Positions 25,643-38,047 are shown, counted from the first letter of the stretch. The stretch: 63,037 bases of DNA from Leucobacter sp. Ag1 (GCF_000980875.1 NZ_LAYO01000092.1:1-63037); one strand, 5' to 3'. Numbers and translations: made by a program. Notes: a model not told the origin generated them from the letters alone.

Positions 25643-26854
25643 TCAGCTCGCGTCGGGAAGCTGCACCGGCTCGGTGTCGGGCAGCGGGCTCGCGTCGCGA
25701 CCGCGCAGATCGGGGATCCAGGGCACGCTGATCGCCGCGGTGACGGCGGTCAGCATCAGCAGGATCGCCGACACGAGGATCGCGCCGTTCGGCCCCGCCT
25801 GGTCAATCGCGATGCCCGCGAACGCGGAACCGAGGGCGACGCCGACGAGCTGCCCGGTGCCGACCCAGCCGTAGGCCTCCGCAGACTCCGAGAACTTCAC
25901 GGTCGAACTCACGATCGAGAAGATCGCGGTGAACGTCGGTGCCGTGCCGAGGCCGCCGACGAAGAGCACCGCGGCGAGCCACCACGGATTCAGGGCGACG
26001 AGGCAGAGCGCGGTGCCGAGCGCCACGATCAGCACACGCCAGAACAGCGACCACTTCGAGATGCTGCGATGACCGATGAGCAGGCCGCCGACGATCGATC
26101 CGGCAGAGAAGATCGCGAGCAGCACGCCGGCCTCGACGCCCTCGTGCCCGAACGCGGCCACGATCCCGGCCTCGATCGCGGCGAACGACGCGACGAAGAA
26201 GAACCCGGTGACGGTCGCCACGATCACGGTCGGGCGGAACAGGATCGCGCCGAAGCGTCGTCGTGCACGCGGGATCCGCACGCGGCCGACCTCCGGGCTC
26301 ATGATGAACCAGAGGCCGCCGCCGAGCATGAACGCCGCGGCCGTGAGCAGGCCGAGCGTGGTGTTCAGCTGCGTCGACACGAACACGGCGACCACCGGGC
26401 CGATGATCCAGATGATCTCCTGTGCCGATGCGTCGAGCGAGAACAGCGCGGTCAGCTGCTTGCCCGGCACCATCTTCGGGTAGATGGTGCGGACAGCGGG
26501 GGTCACCGGGGGCGTGGTGAGGCCGACGAGGAGCGACAGCACGGTGACCACGCCGAGCGGCATGTGGGTCAGCGCGATCACCGTGAGGAACGTCGCGCAG
26601 GCGAGCGTCGTGACGGTGAGCACCGGGCGCATGCCCCAGCGACCCATGAGACGGCTCGTCAGCGGGCCGGAGACGGCCTGCCCGACGCTCTCGGCGGCGA
26701 GGATGACGCCGGCCGACGTGTAATTGCCGTAGCCCAGTTGAATATGCAGCAGCATGGTGATCGACAGCATCCCGAACGGGAAGCGAGCGGTCAGCTGCGC
26801 CATGAGGATGCGGAAGACTCCGGGGCTGCGACTCAGATCACGATAGATGCCCAC
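25643..26854 (-). CDS. MFS transporter (drug/sugar exporter-like)
   Basis: 403 residues, about 12 hydrophobic spans. The loop 2-3 motif is degenerate (GPLTSRLMGRWGMRPVLTV), as in many actinobacterial efflux-type MFS proteins. LVGLTTPPVTPAVRTIYP in helix 4 also fits that group. The start codon is GTG 26854 and the minus-strand hexamer TAGAAT lies 6 nt before it, so the mRNA is probably leaderless. No substrate can be assigned; no regulator is adjacent apart from the convergent XRE-cupin gene. Confidence 0.8.
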   Translation of the reverse strand: MGIYRDLSRSPGVFRILMAQLTARFPFGMLSITMLLHIQLGYGNYTSAGVILAAESVGQAVSGPLTSRLMGRWGMRPVLTVTTLACATFLTVIALTHMPLGVVTVLSLLVGLTTPPVTPAVRTIYPKMVPGKQLTALFSLDASAQEIIWIIGPVVAVFVSTQLNTTLGLLTAAAFMLGGGLWFIMSPEVGRVRIPRARRRFGAILFRPTVIVATVTGFFFVASFAAIEAGIVAAFGHEGVEAGVLLAIFSAGSIVGGLLIGHRSISKWSLFWRVLIVALGTALCLVALNPWWLAAVLFVGGLGTAPTFTAIFSIVSSTVKFSESAEAYGWVGTGQLVGVALGSAFAGIAIDQAGPNGAILVSAILLMLTAVTAAISVPWIPDLRGRDASPLPDTEPVQLPDAS

Positions 26855-26860
26855 CAGCAG

Positions 26861-26866
26861 ATTCTA
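26861..26866 (-). promoter_or_regulatory. -10 element, leaderless MFS gene
   Basis: Minus-strand TAGAAT, 6 nt, then GTG at 26854; no Shine-Dalgarno sequence. Confidence 0.5.
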
Positions 26867-26916
26867 GTGGTGGGGGGAGGGGGCGGCGCCAGGGGCGACG
26901 CGCCCGAGATGCCGAT

Positions 26917-27702
26917 TCAGTGGGCCTGAGCGGCGAGCCCGGCAGCGCCGACGATGCCCGCGTTGTTGCGGAAGTGCGCAGGCACGACGGGGACGTTCAC
27001 CTTCGCGAACGGCAGGTACTCGTCGGACGACTTGGAGATGCTGCCGCCGATCACGAAGCGGTCCGGGCGGGTGATGAACTCGAGGTGCTCGAGCAGACGC
27101 TCCGCGCGCTTCGCCCACTCCTGGATCGTGATGCCCTCGCGCTCGATCGTCTTGGGGGACGCGAAGCGCTCGTAGGGGTGATGCCCGTCGAGCTCGATGT
27201 GGCCCAGCTCGAAGTTCGGCACGAGGCAGCCGTCGTGGATCAGCGCCACGCCGATGCCGGTGCCGAAGGTCAGCACCATGGTCACGCCGTCGACGTCGTG
27301 CGCCGCACCGAACGCGGTCTCGGCGATGCCCGCCGCATCCGCGTCGTTGACCACGAGGCAGGGGAGGCCGGTCGCGTCCGAGAAGAGGCGGACGGCGTCG
27401 GTGCCGATCCAGCTCTTGTCGATGTTGGCGGCGGTGCGCGCGATGCCGTGCTGCACGACCACGGGCAGCGTGATGCCGACCGCGGGCGCCGTCTCGCGGG
27501 GGAGCGAACCGTTCTCGGCGAGCTCGTCGCGGATCCCGGAGACCATGACCGCGACGGCCGCCGCGATGTCGCCCGGATGCCCGCCCTCGGGGGTGGGGAC
27601 GCGGTGGCGACCGGTCAGCATCTCGCCGGTGGCCGTGTCGATCGCGGCGCCCTTGATGCCGGTGCCGCCGATGTCGATGCCGATCGCTGGGGCCTGCTGC
27701 AT
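26917..27702 (-). CDS. ppgK: Polyphosphate glucokinase (ROK family)
   Basis: 261 residues from ATG 27702; the longer frame to 27867 has no support. N-terminal AIGIDIGGTGIKGAAIDTATG is the phosphate-binding ROK motif, split here into GIDIGGTGIKGAAID; NDADAAGIAETAFGAA gives the catalytic Asp; FGTGIGVALIHDG and NFELGHIELDG complete the active site. The last and length match actinobacterial polyphosphate/ATP glucokinases, which phosphorylate glucose with polyphosphate. A TAAGCT hexamer 7 nt before the ATG suggests a leaderless mRNA. Confidence 0.92.
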   Translation of the reverse strand: MQQAPAIGIDIGGTGIKGAAIDTATGEMLTGRHRVPTPEGGHPGDIAAAVAVMVSGIRDELAENGSLPRETAPAVGITLPVVVQHGIARTAANIDKSWIGTDAVRLFSDATGLPCLVVNDADAAGIAETAFGAAHDVDGVTMVLTFGTGIGVALIHDGCLVPNFELGHIELDGHHPYERFASPKTIEREGITIQEWAKRAERLLEHLEFITRPDRFVIGGSISKSSDEYLPFAKVNVPVVPAHFRNNAGIVGAAGLAAQAH

Positions 27703-27709
27703 GCAGAAC

Positions 27710-27715
27710 AGCTTA
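27710..27715 (-). promoter_or_regulatory. -10 element, leaderless ppgK
   Basis: Minus-strand TAAGCT, 7 nt, then the ATG at 27702. Confidence 0.45.
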
Positions 27716-28018
27716 GCCCGGTTCGGAGGGGTGTCGGACGCGGGTGCGGGCGGGTGTCGGGCAGTCTGTGGGGACTGTCGAGGAGCGGTGTTGCTTTCGA
27801 GGCGCGGTGGCGCTGGCGGGAGCCCGGGCAGAACCGGCTGAGCCGAGGGCCCTCTCGAGAGCCGCACCCTTCTTCGAGAGTCCGGCCTTTCCTCGAAGTC
27901 CGACAGGGAAGGGCGGGTTTACCGTTCACACCGAGTGTTCAAGCGGGATCTGACGCCTCAGCGCGCGACAGCCTGTGGACGAACGGCCAGTACCGTTCGA
28001 CGCTGGGACGCTGCTGCC

Positions 28019-28201
28019 ATGAAACCTCGCAATCATCTCGCCGAGACCCGGGCGGAGCTCAGATCGACGGAGCGCCTGCTGCACGAGGGATGGACCTTCG
28101 CATCGTTGCGCCGCGAACGGATCGCCGGGCGTCTCTTCCGGGTGTCGCACGGCGCAAGGGCGACCGTCGGATCGATATCGAACCGCTCGAAGCATGGTCG
28201 G
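28019..28201 (+). pseudogene. Possible truncated remnant of a small gene
   Basis: From ATG 28019 about 60 codons read like a genuine N-terminus (MKPRNHLAETRAEL, then WTFASLRRERIAGRLFRVSHG). The pattern 'LRR..I..GRLFRVSHG' recalls the winged-helix N-terminus of AbiEi-like/endonuclease-domain proteins common in this order. The frame then continues into the antisense of hrpA, where the sequence is a shadow. Probably a decayed gene cut off by rearrangement; could also be chance. Confidence 0.25.
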
Positions 28202-28225
28202 GCCGAGCGAACGGCCCTGCGCGGC

Positions 28226-31200
28226 CTATCCGTCCCGCAGCACCTTCAGAATCCGTTGAGCGGATACCGGTTCCGAAGTGCGCAGCCGCTGCGCGAAGAG
28301 ACTGACGCGCAATTCCTCGATCATCCAGCGCACCCGCTCCATGCGTTCCGGAGCGTCGACCGGCAGGGGCAGCACTCCACCGGCCTCGGCATATGCAGCG
28401 GAGACGCGGTCGACGTCGTTCTGCCAGGCCCGGTCGCGCCCCGCGTTCTCGGTGAGGCCCTGCATGCGCAGCACGACCGCTTCGAGATAGACGGGGAGGC
28501 GCTCGAGCTGCGTGAGCCCGGTGCGCGAGACGAAACCGTCGAACACGAGCGCATCCACCTGAGCGGCCGCCCCGGCGACCTGCCCGAGCACCTGGATCGA
28601 CTTCGCGCCGTCGATCGCCTTGCGCGCGAGCCTGGCCCCATCGAGCACCCGTGCGGTCAGGGCGATGGCTCGGTAGATCTCGTCGATCAGCGCGCGCGAG
28701 TAGTCGTCGGCGATCGCTTCGAACGCAGCGGCGCTCCAGACGAGTCCGTCGGGGGCATGCCTGCGGATCACGCGGTCGGCCACCGCAAGCGAGACATCGG
28801 CGATGGCCTGATCGAGCGTTCGGTACGGGCCCGCCCCGAGCAGGAGCTTCTCCTGGTTCGAGAGGTGCTCCCGCACATAGCTGGCGGGCGACGGCGAACT
28901 CAGCGCGAGCAGTCGGCGAATGCCGCGTCGCGAAAGCCGGGCCTGTTCCGCGGGGTCCGCGACGAGCTTGAGATCGACCGCGGTGCGGCGATCCACGAGC
29001 GCGGGGTAGGCGCGCACCACGCCCGCTCCTCGCCCGGAGCCGCGTCCCGCGGCGAAGGCCGTATCGACGTGCTTCGGGATCTCGCCGAACGCCCACGTCG
29101 TCGCACCGCTGCGCTCCAGTTCGCTCTTCGGCAGCGCGGCCTGCGCGACGCGGGCGACTCCGGATTCCGCGCGCGAGCGGTGCGCGTGCTGCAGCGCGGC
29201 GAGGTCCTTGCTGCTGCCGATCGTGCGGCCTCTTCCATCGACCACGCGGAAGGTCGGCGTGAGGTGCGCGGGCAGGCGGGCGGGATCGAAGTCGTCGGCG
29301 GATACCCGCACGCTCGTGCGCCGCTGGATCTCGGAGGCGAGCAGCTCGGTCAGCGAACCGGCGTCGGCACCGGACGCACCCGTGCCGTTCTGGCCGACTC
29401 CCGTCGCCGTTCCGTCGAGTCGGGGGCCGATCGCGGCCAGCAGCGTGCGAGCCCAGTCGGCCGCGGGCACGACGTGCTTGCGGATCGCCTTCGGCAGCGT
29501 CTTGATCAGAGCTGTCGTGAGCTCTTCGCGCAGGCCGGGCACGAGCCGTTCGAATTCTCCGCCGTCGAGTCGCGGCAGCAGGGGAAGCGGCACGGTCACC
29601 GTCACACCGTCGTCCTCGGCCGTCGGGTCGAAGCGATAGCGGAGGCGCAGTGTCTGATCCCCGCTGCGCCACTCGCGCGGGAACTCGCGCTCGTCCACGC
29701 CCGCGGCATCGGAATCGTCGAGCAGGTCCTCGCGGCGCAGGTTGAGCAGCTTCGGCTGATCCCGCTGCGCACGCTTCCACCAGCCCTCGAATCCGCGGGT
29801 GGAGGCCACTTCGGCGGGAATCCGGGCGTCGTAGAACTCGAAGATCGCTTCGTCGTCGCCCACGATGTCGCGGCGTCGCGTGCGCTCCTCAAGCTGCTCG
29901 AGTTCGCGGCGCAGCTGCCGGTTCGCGCGATCGAAGGCCTGCGGCGAATCCCAATCGCCTTCGACGAGCGCGTGCCGGATGAACAGCTCGCGCGCGTGAA
30001 CCGGATCGAACCGCTCGAGCGCGACCCGCCGGCGATCCACGATCGGCACGCCGAACAGCGTGACCCGCTCGTAGGCGACCGCCGCCCCCTGCTTGCGCTC
30101 CCAGTGCGGTTCAGAGAGCTGCCGCTTCGCCAGCGGCCCCGCGAGTTCCTCCGCCCACGCGGGATCCACCACGGCGTTCGACCGTGCGAACAAGCGAGAG
30201 GTCTCGACGAGCTCGACGCTCATCACCACCTCCGGCGGCTTCTTCGCGAGCACCGACCCGGGGTACAGCACGAACCGGGTGCCGCGGGAACCCATGTATT
30301 CCTGCGCAGGTTTGCGCTTCGCCGGTCCTGCAGCGCCGCGCCCGCGGGCGGGCGCACTGCGGTCCTGACGATCGTCGCGCACACCGAGCTGCGACAGCAG
30401 ACCCGCGAGGATCGACCGGTGGATCGGCTCGAACGGGGCGGAAGACGCGAACGCCGTGTCGTCCGAGCTCACGGGGTTGGCGGCGACCGCGGCCTTCGCC
30501 CGGTGCGTGCCCGATTCCTGCTTCGGCGCCTTCGCGATGCGCGAGAGCTGACGGAAGAGATCCATCCACTCCCGCACGCGCAAGAAGTTCAGGAACTCGT
30601 CGCGGCAGAGCCTGCGGAACGCGCTCGACGACAGCTCCTGCTGCTGCTCGCGCACGTAGTTCCACAGATTGAGCAGCGTCATCAGATCGCCCTGCGGGTC
30701 CGCGAAGCGGGCGTGCAGCTGGTCCGCTCGGCCGCGCTGCTCGGTCGGGCGCTCGCGCACGTCCTGGATCGTGAGCCCCGCCACGATCGCGAGGACCTCC
30801 GGGACCACGTCGTGCGTGCGGGCCTCGACCACCATGCGCGCGAAGCGCGGTTCGATGGGCAGCCGGGAGAGCTCCCGTCCGATCCGGGTGATGCGGTGCG
30901 ACCCCTTCGCGCGACCTGCCCCGCGGACGGACTCGCCACCGCGTCGCGAACCGCGTGCAGCGTCCCGCGCCGAGACCGCCTCGACCGCGCCCAGCTCGGT
31001 CAGCAGACCGAGACCGTCGGCGATGCCGCGCTGATCCGGGGGCGTGAGGAAGGGGAACTTCGCGATATCGCCGAGCCCGAGGGCGAGCATCTGCAGGATC
31101 ACCGAGGCCAGGCCCGTGCGGCGGACCTCGGGCTCGGTGAACTCGGGACGCGACTCGAAGTCGTCCTGCGAATAGAGCCGGATCGCGATGCCCGCGCTCG

Positions 31201-32278
31201 TACGACCGGACCGACCGGATCGCTGATTCGCGCTCGCCTGCGAGATCGCCTCGATCGGCAGCCGCTGCACCTTGCTGCGCGCCGAGTAGCGCGAGATTCG
31301 CGCAGTGCCGGCATCGACCACGTACCGGATTCCGGGCACCGTCAGCGAGGTCTCGGCGACGTTCGTCGCGAGCACCACCCGCCGCGAGACGGCACCGGGA
31401 CGCCGCTCGAAGACGCGATGCTGCTCCGCCGCGCTCAGACGGCCGTAGAGCGGCAGGATCTCGGTCGGCTTCGTCCGGGCGGAAGAACGGAGCCTGCCGT
31501 TCAGCGCATCGGCAGCATCCCGGATCTCGGCTTCGCCCGAGAGGAACACGAGCACATCGCCCGGAGCCTCGCGTCCCAGCTCGTCGACCGCGTCGCCGAT
31601 CGCGTCGAACAGGTCCCGCTCGACCTTCCGAATCCTGGGGGCCCCGCCCTTCGGATCGGGCGTCTCGATCTCCTCGACCAGGGGCCGGTAGCGCAGCTCC
31701 ACCGGATAGGTGCGCCCCGACACCTCGATGATCGGGGCTGGCTGCCCGTCCGCCGAAGCGAAGTGCTCCGCGAAGGATTCCGGATCGATGGTCGCCGAGG
31801 TGATGATCACCTTCAGGTCCGGGCGGCGGGGCAGCAGCGTCTTCAGATACCCGAGCAGAAAGTCGATGTTGAGGGAGCGCTCGTGCGCCTCATCGATGAT
31901 GATCGTGTCGTACGCGCGCAGGTCGCGATCGCGATGGATCGCGTTCAGCAGGATGCCGTCCGTCATCAGGCGGATGCGGGTCTCGGCCGAGACCTGATCG
32001 GTGAACCGCACCTGGTAGCCGACCAGGCCGCCGAGCTCCGAACCGAGCTCCTCCGCGATGCGCTCGGCGATGGTGCGTGCTGCGATCCGTCGCGGCTGCG
32101 TATGCGCGATGCGCTCGCGGCCGAGCGCCAGCGCGATCTTCGGCAGCTGCGTCGTCTTGCCCGAGCCGGTTTCGCCCGCGACGATCACCACCTGGTGGTC
32201 GCGGATCGCCGACTGGATCTCGTCGCGCATCTGCGAAACGGGGAGGTCGGCGGGGAACTCGATGCGAGGTTCAGACAT
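28226..32278 (-). CDS. hrpA: ATP-dependent RNA helicase HrpA
   Basis: 1350 residues from ATG 32278, the usual size of full-length HrpA (about 1300). DExH motifs: GETGSGKT at residues 35-42, IIDEAHERSL near 130, SATIDPE, TNVAETSLTVPGI and QRSGRSGRTSAG. Helicase-associated (HA2) and OB-fold domains follow, then the long DUF3418 C-terminal region typical of HrpA. The family acts on mRNA processing and rescue of stalled translation. The minus-strand hexamer GATAAT (32288-32293) lies 9 nt before the ATG, giving a very short leader. Confidence 0.95.
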   Translation of the reverse strand: MSEPRIEFPADLPVSQMRDEIQSAIRDHQVVIVAGETGSGKTTQLPKIALALGRERIAHTQPRRIAARTIAERIAEELGSELGGLVGYQVRFTDQVSAETRIRLMTDGILLNAIHRDRDLRAYDTIIIDEAHERSLNIDFLLGYLKTLLPRRPDLKVIITSATIDPESFAEHFASADGQPAPIIEVSGRTYPVELRYRPLVEEIETPDPKGGAPRIRKVERDLFDAIGDAVDELGREAPGDVLVFLSGEAEIRDAADALNGRLRSSARTKPTEILPLYGRLSAAEQHRVFERRPGAVSRRVVLATNVAETSLTVPGIRYVVDAGTARISRYSARSKVQRLPIEAISQASANQRSGRSGRTSAGIAIRLYSQDDFESRPEFTEPEVRRTGLASVILQMLALGLGDIAKFPFLTPPDQRGIADGLGLLTELGAVEAVSARDAARGSRRGGESVRGAGRAKGSHRITRIGRELSRLPIEPRFARMVVEARTHDVVPEVLAIVAGLTIQDVRERPTEQRGRADQLHARFADPQGDLMTLLNLWNYVREQQQELSSSAFRRLCRDEFLNFLRVREWMDLFRQLSRIAKAPKQESGTHRAKAAVAANPVSSDDTAFASSAPFEPIHRSILAGLLSQLGVRDDRQDRSAPARGRGAAGPAKRKPAQEYMGSRGTRFVLYPGSVLAKKPPEVVMSVELVETSRLFARSNAVVDPAWAEELAGPLAKRQLSEPHWERKQGAAVAYERVTLFGVPIVDRRRVALERFDPVHARELFIRHALVEGDWDSPQAFDRANRQLRRELEQLEERTRRRDIVGDDEAIFEFYDARIPAEVASTRGFEGWWKRAQRDQPKLLNLRREDLLDDSDAAGVDEREFPREWRSGDQTLRLRYRFDPTAEDDGVTVTVPLPLLPRLDGGEFERLVPGLREELTTALIKTLPKAIRKHVVPAADWARTLLAAIGPRLDGTATGVGQNGTGASGADAGSLTELLASEIQRRTSVRVSADDFDPARLPAHLTPTFRVVDGRGRTIGSSKDLAALQHAHRSRAESGVARVAQAALPKSELERSGATTWAFGEIPKHVDTAFAAGRGSGRGAGVVRAYPALVDRRTAVDLKLVADPAEQARLSRRGIRRLLALSSPSPASYVREHLSNQEKLLLGAGPYRTLDQAIADVSLAVADRVIRRHAPDGLVWSAAAFEAIADDYSRALIDEIYRAIALTARVLDGARLARKAIDGAKSIQVLGQVAGAAAQVDALVFDGFVSRTGLTQLERLPVYLEAVVLRMQGLTENAGRDRAWQNDVDRVSAAYAEAGGVLPLPVDAPERMERVRWMIEELRVSLFAQRLRTSEPVSAQRILKVLRDG

Positions 32279-32332
32279 AGCGTCCCCATTATCCCGTGCG
32301 CGGCACGGATCCCGCACGAACGATCGGGCGAA

Positions 32333-32959
32333 TCAGGAACGGACCGCGGCGTCCTCGAGCAGATCCGCGATCTGTACGTAGCCGCGATCCAGCGCGAGCC
32401 GCAGCGGCGTCGTGCCGTCGCCGTCGGGCAGCGTCGGATCCGCCCCGCCCGAGAGGAGCGTGCGCACCACCTCGAGGTACCGCCCCGAACCGTCGCCCAG
32501 GATGATCGCCTCGTGCAGACCGGTCCAGCCGAGCCGGTTGACGTGGTTCGGGTCGACCCCCGCGGAGAGCAGCAGCCGGATCGCCGGCAGATGCGCCCGC
32601 TCGCACGCGGGGATCAACGCGGTACCGCCGAAACGGTTTGTGCTGCGCACGTCGGCGCCATGATCGAGACATGCCGAGAGCACCTCGACGAAGCCCCCCG
32701 CGCCCGCCTCCAGGAACGGCGAATCGTGGCGTTCGTCGAACGCGTTGGGATCAGCGCCCGCCGCGAGCAATGCGCGCGCGATCTCGGCGTAGCCCCGGGT
32801 CGCGGCCGCGAACAGGGGCGTGCGATCGTGGTGATTGCGCACGTCGACCTCGGCCCCGGCCGCGAGGAGTCGCCGCACCGCCGGGAGATCCTCCTGCTTC
32901 GCGGCACGGTAGAGATCCGGCGCTTGGCCGGGTACCGCCGCTTCACGAGACCTGCTCAT
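32333..32959 (-). CDS. Ankyrin-repeat protein
   Basis: 208 residues built almost wholly of about six ankyrin repeats with the consensus GRTPLxxAAxxGxxEIxxxLLxAGAD, for example DRTPLFAAATRGYAEIARAL and FGGTALIPACERAHLPAIRL. No signal peptide or membrane span. Cytosolic protein-protein adaptor; partner unknown. A -10-like sequence overlapping CAATAT (32965-32970) is 5 nt from the ATG, another possible leaderless start. It lies upstream of hrpA in the same orientation with a 54-nt gap. Confidence 0.88.
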   Translation of the reverse strand: MSRSREAAVPGQAPDLYRAAKQEDLPAVRRLLAAGAEVDVRNHHDRTPLFAAATRGYAEIARALLAAGADPNAFDERHDSPFLEAGAGGFVEVLSACLDHGADVRSTNRFGGTALIPACERAHLPAIRLLLSAGVDPNHVNRLGWTGLHEAIILGDGSGRYLEVVRTLLSGGADPTLPDGDGTTPLRLALDRGYVQIADLLEDAAVRS

Positions 32960-33113
32960 GGTGCATATTGTGGGGGTTCTGCGCGTTTTGCGGTATTGCG
33001 ACGCGCGGCATTCACGCGTAAGTCACCCGAGCGGGGGCCACGATGCGAGCTGTGCGGCCATCGCGACACCCCGACGCCGCGCATCCGTCGGTCCGCCGAT
33101 CCTGTCGGCGTAG

Positions 33114-34013
<900 letters not shown>

Positions 34014-34037
34014 CCGGACCCGGGAAGAGGATCGACC

Positions 34038-36496
<2,459 letters not shown>

Positions 36497-36511
36497 CCCG
36501 GGACTCACCCG

Positions 36512-36558
36512 AACGCGCGAGGGCGCCCATCCGATCAGGATGGGCGCCCTCGCGCGTT
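36512..36558 (+). terminator. Terminator after argG
   Basis: A perfect 21-bp stem, 36512-36532 with 36538-36558, loop GATCA, starting 16 nt past the argG stop. Confidence 0.85.
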
Positions 36559-36595
36559 GCCGCACCCCGCAGGCGCCGCACACTCCCCGCAGACA

Positions 36596-36634
36596 CACGA
36601 ACGGCCCCGGGGGAGTACCCCGGGGCCGTTCGTG
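36596..36634 (-). terminator. Terminator after whiB
   Basis: CACGAACGGCCCCGGGG (36596-36612) pairs perfectly with 36618-36634 over a 5-nt loop; on the minus strand it starts 9 nt beyond the whiB stop. It can also back up the argG terminator. Confidence 0.8.
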
Positions 36635-36643
36635 GAAAAGTCT

Positions 36644-36892
36644 TTAGGAGGCGCGGCGCGCGCGAGCGGCGCGGCGCTTCAGAGCGCGGCGCTCGTCCTC
36701 GCTGAGGCCACCCCAGACGCCGGAGTCCTGGCTGGTGTCCATCGCGTACTGGAGGCACATCTCGGTGACGGTGCAGCGGGCGCACACGGCCTTGGCTCGC
36801 TCGATCTGGTCGACGGCCGGGCCGGTGTTGCCGACCGGGAAGAAGAGCTCGGGGTCTACGGTGAGGCAGGCCGCCTGTTCGCGCCAATCCAT
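36644..36892 (-). CDS. whiB: WhiB-family iron-sulfur transcription factor
   Basis: 82 residues from ATG 36892, which has an excellent AAGGAGG 6 nt upstream. Four cysteines at positions 9, 37, 40 and 46 (AAC, VCARC, MC) bind a 4Fe-4S cluster; the GVWGG turn at 58-62 and the basic C-terminus ([12 protein letters not shown]) complete the family signature. Size and sequence fit the WhiB1/WblE group, essential or stress-linked regulators that bind the primary sigma factor and respond to NO or O2. A long leader with a hairpin separates it from its promoter, about 115 nt upstream. Confidence 0.95.
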   Translation of the reverse strand: MDWREQAACLTVDPELFFPVGNTGPAVDQIERAKAVCARCTVTEMCLQYAMDTSQDSGVWGGLSEDERRALKRRAARARRAS

Positions 36893-37014
36893 GGGTGTCC
36901 TCCTTGGTGCTGCGCACACGCGAAACACCCATGGGTTCGGGTGGTGTTGCTCTCGCGCGTGTCCTGAATACGTGGCTTGAGAATGCTCACGTCGGTGTGC
37001 GCGAAACTCGACGG

Positions 37015-37043
37015 AATATATAGTTTCATGGACGCAGACGCAA
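37015..37043 (-). promoter_or_regulatory. Promoter of whiB
   Basis: On the minus strand TTGCGT (37038-37043) and TATATT (37015-37020) are separated by exactly 17 nt. Transcription from near 37008 gives a leader of about 115 nt, which contains nested inverted repeats (AACACC...GGTGTT, and ACACGCG with CGCGTGT) between about 36913 and 36962. Confidence 0.65.
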
Positions 37044-37083
37044 ATCAATAGTCTGCTGGCAAACTTTTCGAAGGGATCCCGTG

Positions 37084-37500
37084 ATGCCCAGCTCACCTGC
37101 CGTTCACCCGCGCTCTCGAGGCGGATGGGCGGTGCTGACCGGCCTGCTCCTCATCGAGGCGTTCTTCGGGATCGTGGTGGTGTTCTTCTCGATCCTCGGA
37201 GCCATGAACTCCGCGGGCACGCTCGGGCAGAACCTCAGCCTCGTCCTCGCCGCCGCGATCTCCTGGATCTGGGTGGTCGTGACCCTCGTCGGCGCCCTGC
37301 GCGGGCGTCCGAGCTGGGCGCGCGGCTCCGCGCTCACGATCCACGTGCTGCTGTTCGCAGCGGGCACGGGGATCCTGCAGCTGCAGCTCCTCGCCTGGCA
37401 GTTCGGGTTCGCCATCGTCGCGGTCGGCGTGGTCGGCTTCGTCGCCGCGATGCTGGCGCGCCCGGCGGACCGTCCGACGCTCGAGGGCGAAGGGGACTGA
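37084..37500 (+). CDS. Four-helix integral membrane protein
   Basis: 138 residues from ATG 37084 (a GTG directly precedes it) with GAAGGG upstream. Hydrophobic spans near residues 15-40, 50-70, 82-100 and 102-125 and a short acidic C-terminal tail. I do not recognise a family with known function; small membrane proteins of this shape are widespread in the order. Divergent from whiB. A terminator hairpin follows at once. Confidence 0.75.
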   Translation: MPSSPAVHPRSRGGWAVLTGLLLIEAFFGIVVVFFSILGAMNSAGTLGQNLSLVLAAAISWIWVVVTLVGALRGRPSWARGSALTIHVLLFAAGTGILQLQLLAWQFGFAIVAVGVVGFVAAMLARPADRPTLEGEGD

Positions 37501-37508
37501 TCCGAAGC

Positions 37509-37547
37509 GTGTGCGCGGGGCGGGCGCATCGCCCGCCCCGCGCACAC
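37509..37547. terminator. Bidirectional terminator between the membrane protein gene and bcp
   Basis: A perfect 17-bp stem (37509-37525 with 37531-37547), loop GCATC, 8 nt past the upstream stop and 13 nt before the bcp stop. Confidence 0.85.
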
Positions 37548-37560
37548 GGCACGGCGGTCG

Positions 37561-38034
37561 CTAGACCCCGAGGAGCTTGGTGACGCGCGCCACGTGGCCG
37601 GTCGCCTTGATGTTGTAGAGCGCGTGCTCGATCTTGCCCTCGGCGTCGATCACGAAGGTGGACCGGATGACGCCCTCGATGATCCGGCCGTAGCTGTTCT
37701 TCGTGCCGAACGCCCCGTAGGCGCGGTGCACGGCGGTGTCGGGGTCGCTGAGCAGCGGGTACTCCAAGGAATCGCGGTCGGCGAAGCGGCGCAGGCGCTC
37801 CACGGCATCGCGGGAGACGCCGAGCACGCGGTAGCCGGCGGCCTCGAGGGGCGCCGACGACTCCTGGAACTCGCAGGCCTCCTTGGTGCAGGCCGGGGTC
37901 ATCGCCTCGGGGTAGAAGAACAGCACGACCTTCTGGCCGCGGTAGTCGGCGAGCGAGCGCTCGACCCCGTCCTGATCGGGCAGGGTGAAGCTGGGGGCGG
38001 GCATTCCGGGTTCGAGGATCACGCGTTCGGTCAT
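37561..38034 (-). CDS. bcp: Thioredoxin-dependent thiol peroxidase (Bcp/PrxQ)
   Basis: 157 residues from ATG 38034. Peroxidatic Cys 49 and a second Cys 54 lie in TPACTKEAC, the CxxxxC spacing of atypical two-Cys PrxQ enzymes. LEPGMPAPSFTLPDQDG and VIRSTFVIDAEGKI are typical flanks. Reduces H2O2 and organic hydroperoxides with thioredoxin. A TAGGCT hexamer lies 7 nt before the ATG (leaderless), and its first three bases are the TAG stop codon of rsgA. Confidence 0.93.
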   Translation of the reverse strand: MTERVILEPGMPAPSFTLPDQDGVERSLADYRGQKVVLFFYPEAMTPACTKEACEFQESSAPLEAAGYRVLGVSRDAVERLRRFADRDSLEYPLLSDPDTAVHRAYGAFGTKNSYGRIIEGVIRSTFVIDAEGKIEHALYNIKATGHVARVTKLLGV

Positions 38035-38041
38035 GCCCTCC

Positions 38042-38047
38042 AGCCTA
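38042..38047 (-). promoter_or_regulatory. -10 element of bcp formed by the rsgA stop codon
   Basis: Minus-strand TAGGCT, 7 nt, ATG at 38034. The TAG (38045-38047) is also the rsgA termination codon. Confidence 0.5.

Larger units (their letters stand above)
27703..28225. other. Long intergenic stretch between ppgK and hrpA
   Basis: 523 bp without a well-supported gene. Apart from the ppgK promoter and the possible gene remnant at 28019-28201 it contains near-repeats of CTCGAGAG/TTCGAGAG around 27852-27885 and no convincing terminator. It separates two minus-strand genes. Confidence 0.5.
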
